In this document: one piece after another, positions 59,004-64,000 of the stretch
Layout of the letters: the number at the start of each line of letters is the position of its first letter
Numbering within the stretch: the first letter of the stretch is position 1
Origin: Streptomyces sp. S.PNR 29
GTDB lineage: Bacteria; Actinomycetota; Actinomycetes; Streptomycetales; Streptomycetaceae
Assembly (NCBI RefSeq): GCF_030386795.1
Contig: NZ_JANUQM010000006.1
Coordinates: 188,601 to 252,600 of the forward strand
Direction of reading: 5' to 3'
Length of the DNA: 64,000 bases
Made by a program: the position numbers and the translations under genes
Notes under the pieces: model-generated
The model's input: only the letters and a program-made list of their open reading frames with translations
What the model was told of the DNA's origin: nothing
Database searches by the model: none

Positions 59004-59014
59004 CAGAGACGCCC

Positions 59015-59046
59015 AACGGCCCCCGCCCGACCGGCCGGGGGCCGTT
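59015..59046 (+). terminator. Intrinsic terminator
   Basis: An 11-bp perfect stem AACGGCCCCCG / CGGGGGCCGTT around a 10-nt loop, 12 bp after the small frame at 58803-59003. Confidence 0.85.
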
Positions 59047-59166
59047 TCGGCGTGTTTGCCGGTTCCCGTCACCCAACCGACATGCCCGCTTCCTTTACAG
59101 AGCCGCATGTCCATGTCACGCTCCCGAGTGCCGCCTCCGTTCAACCCGCGTAGATGGGACCCCCAC

Positions 59167-59970
59167 ATGCCGGCGACACGCATCCACCGCTGGAAGCCGG
59201 TGGCGTTGACCACCGCTGCCGTTCTGGTCGGCCTCACCGTTCCGGCGCTGACCGCGGCCCCGGCCGCGGCGACGACGACCGCCTACGACTCGACGTACTA
59301 CAAGAACGCGATCGGCAAGACCGGCACCAGCCTCAAGTCCTCGCTGCACACGATCATCAGCAGCCAGACGAAGCTGTCGTACTCGGCGGTCTGGGAGGCG
59401 CTGAAGGTCACCGACCAGGACCCGAACAACAGCAACAACGTGAAGCTGCTGTACTCGGGCATCTCCCGCAGCAAGTCGCTCAACGGCGGTGACGTCGGCG
59501 ACTGGAACCGCGAGCACGTGTGGGCCCAGTCGCACGGCGACTTCGGCACCTCGGCCGGCCCCGGCACGGACCTGCACCACCTGCGTCCCGAGGACGTCCA
59601 GGTCAACAGCATCCGCGGCAACAAGGACTTCGACAACGGCGGCAGCAGCTTCACCAACTCCGGCGGCAGCCTCACCGACGCGAACTCCTTCGAGCCCCGC
59701 GACGCCGTCAAGGGCGACGTGGCCCGCATGATCCTCTACATGGCCGTCCGGTACGAGGGTGACGACAGCTGGCCCGACCTGGAGCCCAACGACTCGACCA
59801 GCAACAGCAGCGTTCCCTACCACGGCCGTCTGTCGGTCCTGAAGCAGTGGAACGAGGCGGACCCGCCGGACGCCTTCGAGGAGCGCCGCAACCAGGTCAT
59901 CTACGACACCTACCAGAAGAACCGCAACCCGTTCATCGACCACCCGGAGTGGGTCGAGGCGATCTGGTAG
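59167..59970 (+). CDS. Secreted endonuclease I-family nuclease
   Basis: 267 residues from the ATG at 59167; an ATG at 59107 would add 20 residues before the signal peptide. After a Sec signal (VALTTAAVLVGLTVPALTAAPAAA) comes the EndA/NucM HNH-type core: DWNREHVWAQSH (general-base His), DLHHLRPED and SIRGNKDFDNGG (metal-site Asn). It degrades nucleic acid outside the cell, for nutrition or competition. Monocistronic. Confidence 0.9.
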   Translation: MPATRIHRWKPVALTTAAVLVGLTVPALTAAPAAATTTAYDSTYYKNAIGKTGTSLKSSLHTIISSQTKLSYSAVWEALKVTDQDPNNSNNVKLLYSGISRSKSLNGGDVGDWNREHVWAQSHGDFGTSAGPGTDLHHLRPEDVQVNSIRGNKDFDNGGSSFTNSGGSLTDANSFEPRDAVKGDVARMILYMAVRYEGDDSWPDLEPNDSTSNSSVPYHGRLSVLKQWNEADPPDAFEERRNQVIYDTYQKNRNPFIDHPEWVEAIW

Positions 59971-60124
59971 CACCGGGCGCCGGTGCCCCGGGGCCCGTAC
60001 GCCCGGCGCGCCGGCGCCGGCCGCTCGACGAGGATCGCGGCGCCGAGCCCCCGGTTCGCTCCAAGAGGTGGTGTGGGCGGCTGCCCCGGGCAGGCCGCCC
60101 CGCGCCGCCGGGAGCATGGCAATC

Positions 60125-60146
60125 GCCCCGGCACGTGAGCCGGGGC
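60125..60146 (+). promoter_or_regulatory. Leader hairpin before the inhibitor gene
   Basis: GCCCCGGC-ACGTGA-GCCGGGGC, a perfect 8-bp stem 34 bp before the GTG. It may stabilise the leader or end endonuclease transcription. Confidence 0.6.
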
Positions 60147-60179
60147 GGTCCGCAGTCCCGGAATCCTTGGGAGAGTGCC

Positions 60180-60536
60180 GTGAAGCTTCGTTCCTGGTCC
60201 CTCGCCGCCACCCTCGCCCTGACCGCGCTCCTCCTGCCGGCCCACGGGGCGTCCGCGGCGCCGGCCGCCCCGCCGTCCTGCCCCGACGGATCCGTGTGCT
60301 TCTGGAGCGGCGAGGGCTTCGGCGGCGACTACTGGGAGTGGACCGCCCGCAGCGGCTACCGCGACATGCCGCCCCGCCTCCACGACCGCGTGGGCTCCTT
60401 CGTGGCCAGCACCCGCGCCTGCTTCATCAACTGGCAGCCGGTGGAGAAGCGGGACGTCTTCAACGGCGACTGGCGGTCCCGTTACCGCGGCGACTTCGGC
60501 GGACGTATCGACGGCGTGGGACCGGGGGCCTGCTGA
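60180..60536 (+). CDS. Secreted I36-type peptidase-inhibitor-family protein
   Basis: 118 residues from GTG (GGGAG upstream). Signal peptide, then a small beta-sandwich of the I36/SMPI type: CPDGSVCFWSGEGFGGDYWEW, SFVASTRACFINW and a final Cys (PGAC), four cysteines in all. Related Streptomyces proteins inhibit metalloproteases; other members only share the fold. Confidence 0.85.
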   Translation: MKLRSWSLAATLALTALLLPAHGASAAPAAPPSCPDGSVCFWSGEGFGGDYWEWTARSGYRDMPPRLHDRVGSFVASTRACFINWQPVEKRDVFNGDWRSRYRGDFGGRIDGVGPGAC

Positions 60537-60547
60537 CCCGCCGCCCT

Positions 60548-62233
60548 TCAGCCCAGATGCGTGGGCGCGAACATGCGCAGCACCGCCGGGAGGACGACCA
60601 CCGAAGGGCCCGGTGACGCCAGGGCCTCCGCCAGGTCGGCTTCCAGCGTCCCGGGGGTCGTCCGCACCCCCGGGACACCGAAGGACTCGGCCAGCGCCGC
60701 ATAGTCCGGCCGGGTCAGCTCGGTCGCCGTCGCCTGCCCGAAGGCGTCGGTCATGTACTCGCGCAGGATGCCGTAGCCGCCGTCGTCGACGATCAGCCAG
60801 GTGACGTTCAGGTCGTACTGACGGGCGGTCGCCAGCTCGGCGATCGAGTACAGGGCGCCGCCGTCGCCCGACACCGCCAGCACCGGGTGGGTGGGGTCGG
60901 CGACGGCCGCGCCCAGTGCCGCCGGGAAGGCGTAGCCGAGGCCGCCGGCGCCCTGGGCGGAGTGCATGTGGTTGGGGCCCTTCGGGTCGAACGCCGACCA
61001 GGCCCAGTAGGCGAGGATCGTCATGTCCCAGAAGGACGGGGAGTCGGCGGGCAGCGCCTTGCGCACCGAGGCCAGCACCTGCTGCTCCAGGGTGAGTTCC
61101 TGGGAGGCGATGCGTTCGGCGACCTTCGCGAGGAGTGCGCGGACGCGCTCCGGCGCCGTCGGGTCCTCCCGCTCGGAGACCGTCTCCAGCAGCGCCTGCA
61201 ACGCCAGTCGGGCGTCCGCGTGGATGCCCAGCGCCGGGTGGTTGGACTCCAGCTTGCCGAGGTCCGCCTCGATCTGGATGACCCGGCCGCGCGGCTTGAA
61301 CGTGTGGTAGTTGGAGGAGAGCTCGCCGAGGCCGGAGCCGACCACCAGAAGGACGTCGGCGTCCTCCAGGAAGTCCGTGGTGTGGCGGTCCTCCAGCCAG
61401 GACTGGAGCGAGAGGGGGTGCTTCCACGGGAACGCCCCCTTGCCGCCGGGCGTGGTGACCACCGGGGCCCGCAATGCCTCGGCCAGCCGCTTCAGCTTGC
61501 CCGAGGCGTCGGCCCGTACCACTCCCCCGCCCGCGATGATCGCCGGACGGGACGCGCGGGAGAGCAAGTCGGCTGCCACGGCCGTCAGTTCGGGACGCGG
61601 AGGCAGCTCGTCGGGGAAGGCGTCGCCCCCCGTCACCACCGGGATCGACGTCTCGGCGAGCAGCACGTCCTGCGGGATCTCCACCCACACCGGGCCGTGC
61701 GGGGCAGTCAGGGCCGACGTCCAGGCCGCCTCGATCGCGGACGGGATCTGCGACTGCGTCCGGACCGTGTGCACCGACTTCACCACACCCCGGAACGACG
61801 CCGCCTGGTCCGGGAGTTCGTGCAGATAGCCGTGGCGGCCCCCGCCCAGCCCGGCCGTCGGGACCTGGCTGCTGATCGCCAGGACGGGGGCGCTCGCCGC
61901 GGCCGCCTCCTGGAGCGCGGCGAGCGACATCAGCGCACCCGGGCCCGTGGACAGCAGCAGCGGCGCCGCCTCGCCCGTGATCCGGCCGTACGCGTCCGCC
62001 GCGAAACCGGCGTTGTTCTCCACCCGCAGGCCGATGTAGCGCAGGTCCGAGCGGCGCAAGGCGTCGAACATGCCCAGCGCGTGCTGGCCGGGCAGGCCGA
62101 AGACGGTCGTCGCACCGAGTCCGGCCAGGGTCTCCACGACCAGGTCTCCGCCGTTGCGGCCGGGTGGAGGGTTGAGCGCGGCCTCCGTCTGGGCGGGCGT
62201 GGGACGGAGCACCAGGTCGTGGTCGTGGGTCAC
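60548..62233 (-). CDS. Thiamine-diphosphate-dependent enzyme (acetolactate-synthase-like)
   Basis: 561 residues. N-terminal Pyr domain (GATTVFGLPGQHALGMFDAL, with the ThDP Glu in LRVENNAGFAADAYGR), central Rossmann-like domain, C-terminal PP domain with SGDGGALYSIAEL and the metal site. GTG start overlaps the agmatinase stop (GTGA). Linked to a ureohydrolase and a symporter, it may decarboxylate or condense a 2-oxo acid from guanidino-compound breakdown; this is inference. Confidence 0.85.
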   Translation of the reverse strand: MTHDHDLVLRPTPAQTEAALNPPPGRNGGDLVVETLAGLGATTVFGLPGQHALGMFDALRRSDLRYIGLRVENNAGFAADAYGRITGEAAPLLLSTGPGALMSLAALQEAAAASAPVLAISSQVPTAGLGGGRHGYLHELPDQAASFRGVVKSVHTVRTQSQIPSAIEAAWTSALTAPHGPVWVEIPQDVLLAETSIPVVTGGDAFPDELPPRPELTAVAADLLSRASRPAIIAGGGVVRADASGKLKRLAEALRAPVVTTPGGKGAFPWKHPLSLQSWLEDRHTTDFLEDADVLLVVGSGLGELSSNYHTFKPRGRVIQIEADLGKLESNHPALGIHADARLALQALLETVSEREDPTAPERVRALLAKVAERIASQELTLEQQVLASVRKALPADSPSFWDMTILAYWAWSAFDPKGPNHMHSAQGAGGLGYAFPAALGAAVADPTHPVLAVSGDGGALYSIAELATARQYDLNVTWLIVDDGGYGILREYMTDAFGQATATELTRPDYAALAESFGVPGVRTTPGTLEADLAEALASPGPSVVVLPAVLRMFAPTHLG

Positions 62234-63198
62234 TGCTCGCGGGCCTCGGCAATCCGGCGGGTCATGATCGTGGTCAGTTCGTACGCGGTGTGGGAGGCCG
62301 CCACCGATGTGATCTCCGCGTGGTCGTACGCGGGGGCCACCTCGACGACGTCCGCCGACACCAGGTTGCACGATGCCAGCCCGCGCAGGATCTCCAGGAG
62401 CTCACGGGACGTCATGCCGCCGGCCTCGGGGGTGCCGGTGCCGGGGGCGTGGGCCGGGTCGAGGCAGTCGATGTCGATGGAGATGTACAGCGGACGGTCG
62501 CCGATGCGCTGCCGCAGCTGGTCGGCCACCTCGTCGGCGCCCCGGCGGTAGACGTCCGCCGACGTGACGATGCCGAAGCCCATCTTCTCGTCGTCGGTGA
62601 GGTCCTGCTTGCCGTACAGCGGGCCGCGGGTGCCGACGTGGGAGAGGGCGGAGGTGTCCAGGATGCCCTCCTCGACCGCGCGGCGGAACGGGGTGCCGTG
62701 CGTGTACTCGGCGCCGAAGTACGTGTCCCAGGTGTCGAGGTGCGCGTCGAAGTGCAGCAGCGCCACCGGGCCGTGCTTCTTCGCCACCGACCTCAGCAGC
62801 GGCAGCGCGATGGTGTGGTCGCCGCCCAGGGTCATCAGGCGGGCGCCGGTGCCGAGGAGTTCGTCGGCCGCCGCCTCGACGGTCTCCACGGCCTCGTTGA
62901 TGTCGAAGGGGTTCACGGCGATGTCCCCGCCGTCCGCGACCTGCGCGAGGGCGAAGGGGGAGGCGTCCTGCGCCGGGTTGTAGGGGCGCAGCAGCCGGGA
63001 GGCCTCGCGGATGGCGTTGCCGCCGAAGCGGGCGCCCGGCCGGTACGAGACGCCCGAGTCGAAGGGCACGCCCACCACGGCGACGTCGGCGGTGCCGACC
63101 TCGTCCAGGCGGGGCAGCCGGGCGAAGGTCGCGGGGCCGGCGTACCGCGGGATGCGGGAGGAGTCGACGGGGCCGCGGGGCGTCTCGTTGCCGCTCAT
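62230..63198 (-). CDS. speB: Agmatinase-family ureohydrolase
   Basis: 322 residues. The three manganese motifs are intact: TLGGDHTIALP, LHFDAHLDTWD and SIDIDCLDPAHAPGTGTPE. It hydrolyses agmatine or a related guanidino acid (guanidinobutyrate, guanidinopropionate) to urea and an amine; the motif set does not separate these. It is second in a leftward operon after the symporter and overlaps the ThDP enzyme gene. Confidence 0.9.
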   Translation of the reverse strand: MSGNETPRGPVDSSRIPRYAGPATFARLPRLDEVGTADVAVVGVPFDSGVSYRPGARFGGNAIREASRLLRPYNPAQDASPFALAQVADGGDIAVNPFDINEAVETVEAAADELLGTGARLMTLGGDHTIALPLLRSVAKKHGPVALLHFDAHLDTWDTYFGAEYTHGTPFRRAVEEGILDTSALSHVGTRGPLYGKQDLTDDEKMGFGIVTSADVYRRGADEVADQLRQRIGDRPLYISIDIDCLDPAHAPGTGTPEAGGMTSRELLEILRGLASCNLVSADVVEVAPAYDHAEITSVAASHTAYELTTIMTRRIAEAREQ

Positions 63199-63252
63199 AC
63201 TGTTCTGCCTTCTTTCCTACGCTTCGTCGCGTTTGTACTACTGGGCTCGACT

Positions 63253-64000
63253 TTACTGGGGAGCCGGGACCGGCTCGGACAGGGGTTCGGGCGCGCGGCC
63301 GGCGAGCCGTTCGCGCCAGGCCGCCAGCACCGCCGCGTCGGTCGGCCGGGTGGCCAGGGAGACGGCGACGTAGGCGGCCAGGGAGGACAGCAGGCCGTAG
63401 TAGACGGGCTCGTTGGCGAGGATGCCGTAACCCGCCATCAGGGCGATGACGGCCAGTCCGCCGACGACGACGGAGGCGAGGGCGCCCTGCACGGTGCCGC
63501 GCTTCCACAGCAGTCCGCCGAGGATCGGGACGAGGAGGCCGCCGACGAGGAGGTTGTAGGCGACGGTCAGCGCCTCGACGACGTTGTTCAGCCAGATCGC
63601 CGTGCCGATCACCGCGAGGCCCATGAGAAGGATGAAGGCACGGTTGCCCCGGACCTCGTCGTGCTCCTCGCCGGAGGGCTGCACGATGCCCCGCAGCCGC
63701 GACCAGATGTCGTTGTTGGCGACGGTGGCGCAGGCGATGAGCGCGCCCGAGGAGGTCGACATCACCGCGGCCAGAGCGGCCGCCAGCACCAACCCCCGTA
63801 CGCCCACCGGGAGTTCGTCCTTGACTACGGTCGCGAAGGCGTCGTCGGCGTTGCCGAGCTGCGGGTACAGCACCTTGGCGGCCGTACCGACGACGGCTCC
63901 GGCGAGGGCGTAGACGAGACAGTAGGTGCCGGCGACCGTGCCGCCCCACCTGGCGGTGCGGTCGCTGCGCGCGGTGAAGACCCGCTGCCAGATGTCCTGC
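63253..64000 (-). CDS. Sodium:solute symporter (SSS family), N-terminus beyond window
   Basis: The last 248 residues of a sodium/solute symporter: about six TM helices, with the SSS signature in GLVLAAALAAVMSTSSGALIACATVANNDIW and a GGLLVPILGGLLWKRG segment, then a short Pro-rich tail. It probably imports the substrate of the agmatinase-family enzyme encoded 54 bp downstream. Confidence 0.88.
   Translation of the reverse strand, partial: QDIWQRVFTARSDRTARWGGTVAGTYCLVYALAGAVVGTAAKVLYPQLGNADDAFATVVKDELPVGVRGLVLAAALAAVMSTSSGALIACATVANNDIWSRLRGIVQPSGEEHDEVRGNRAFILLMGLAVIGTAIWLNNVVEALTVAYNLLVGGLLVPILGGLLWKRGTVQGALASVVVGGLAVIALMAGYGILANEPVYYGLLSSLAAYVAVSLATRPTDAAVLAAWRERLAGRAPEPLSEPVPAPQ

Noticed and set aside
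57886..59166. Extended frame upstream of endonuclease I
   Set aside because: Antisense to the beta-lactamase-like gene and crosses a terminator; the signal peptide begins at 59167.

Overview
The window is high-GC actinobacterial chromosome and almost certainly Streptomyces. Pointers are the very strong third-position GC bias, many GTG starts, GTGA/ATGA stop-start overlaps, an XRE/DUF5753 plus DUF397 regulator pair with its usual small partner genes, a sortase-E (LAXTG) surface protein, and runs of secreted proteins. It looks like ordinary chromosomal DNA: I see no insertion sequence, integrase, phage gene, CRISPR array, tRNA or rRNA.

Layout. 1-6.6 kb: end of an exported alpha/beta hydrolase, then a leftward myo-inositol operon (iolC, a Cgl0158-type aldolase, a decayed iolB remnant, iolD, mmsA/iolA). 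6.8-11.4 kb: a small HTH protein, a zinc alcohol dehydrogenase, and an MMPL exporter divergent from its probable TetR repressor with two palindromic operators between them. 11.3-14 kb: copper module (copper-type palindrome, copZ, copA). 14-17.7 kb: a 530-bp non-coding stretch with stem-loops, a hypothetical gene, and a large sortase-anchored protein with a nuclease-like domain. 17.7-21.5 kb: citrate synthase and RecD2-like helicase. 21.7-27.7 kb: ribose operon (LacI regulator, rbsA, an rbsC-rbsB fusion, rbsK, rbsD) closed by a strong terminator.

27.9-36.3 kb: an AraC regulator, then a conflict-type module (an EACC1-like protein and a 1491-residue caspase - nSTAND NTPase - transmembrane - 14-repeat WD40 protein), then the XRE/DUF397 locus and a lipoprotein. 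36.4-43.1 kb: a sugar/polyol operon (Gfo/Idh/MocA dehydrogenase, DUF993 aldolase-like protein, TIM-barrel isomerase) divergent from a LacI regulator, a MarR-GNAT fusion and a second TIM-barrel isomerase. 43.2-50.8 kb: GNAT acetyltransferase, MocR-type regulator divergent from a DinB-like protein and a LysE exporter, secreted GH3 enzyme, lipoprotein, SpoIIE-type phosphatase. 50.9-60.5 kb: a fused double ABC exporter followed by six exported proteins (small secreted protein, S37-type peptidase, phytase-like esterase, beta-lactamase-like protein, endonuclease I, I36 inhibitor). 60.5-64 kb: a leftward operon of a sodium:solute symporter (cut by the window end), an agmatinase-family ureohydrolase and a ThDP-dependent enzyme.

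The most notable items are the EACC1/caspase-STAND-WD40 module, the LAXTG-anchored PD-(D/E)XK-like protein, the iolB remnant inside an otherwise complete iol operon, the rbsC-rbsB fusion, and several unusually clean palindromic operators.
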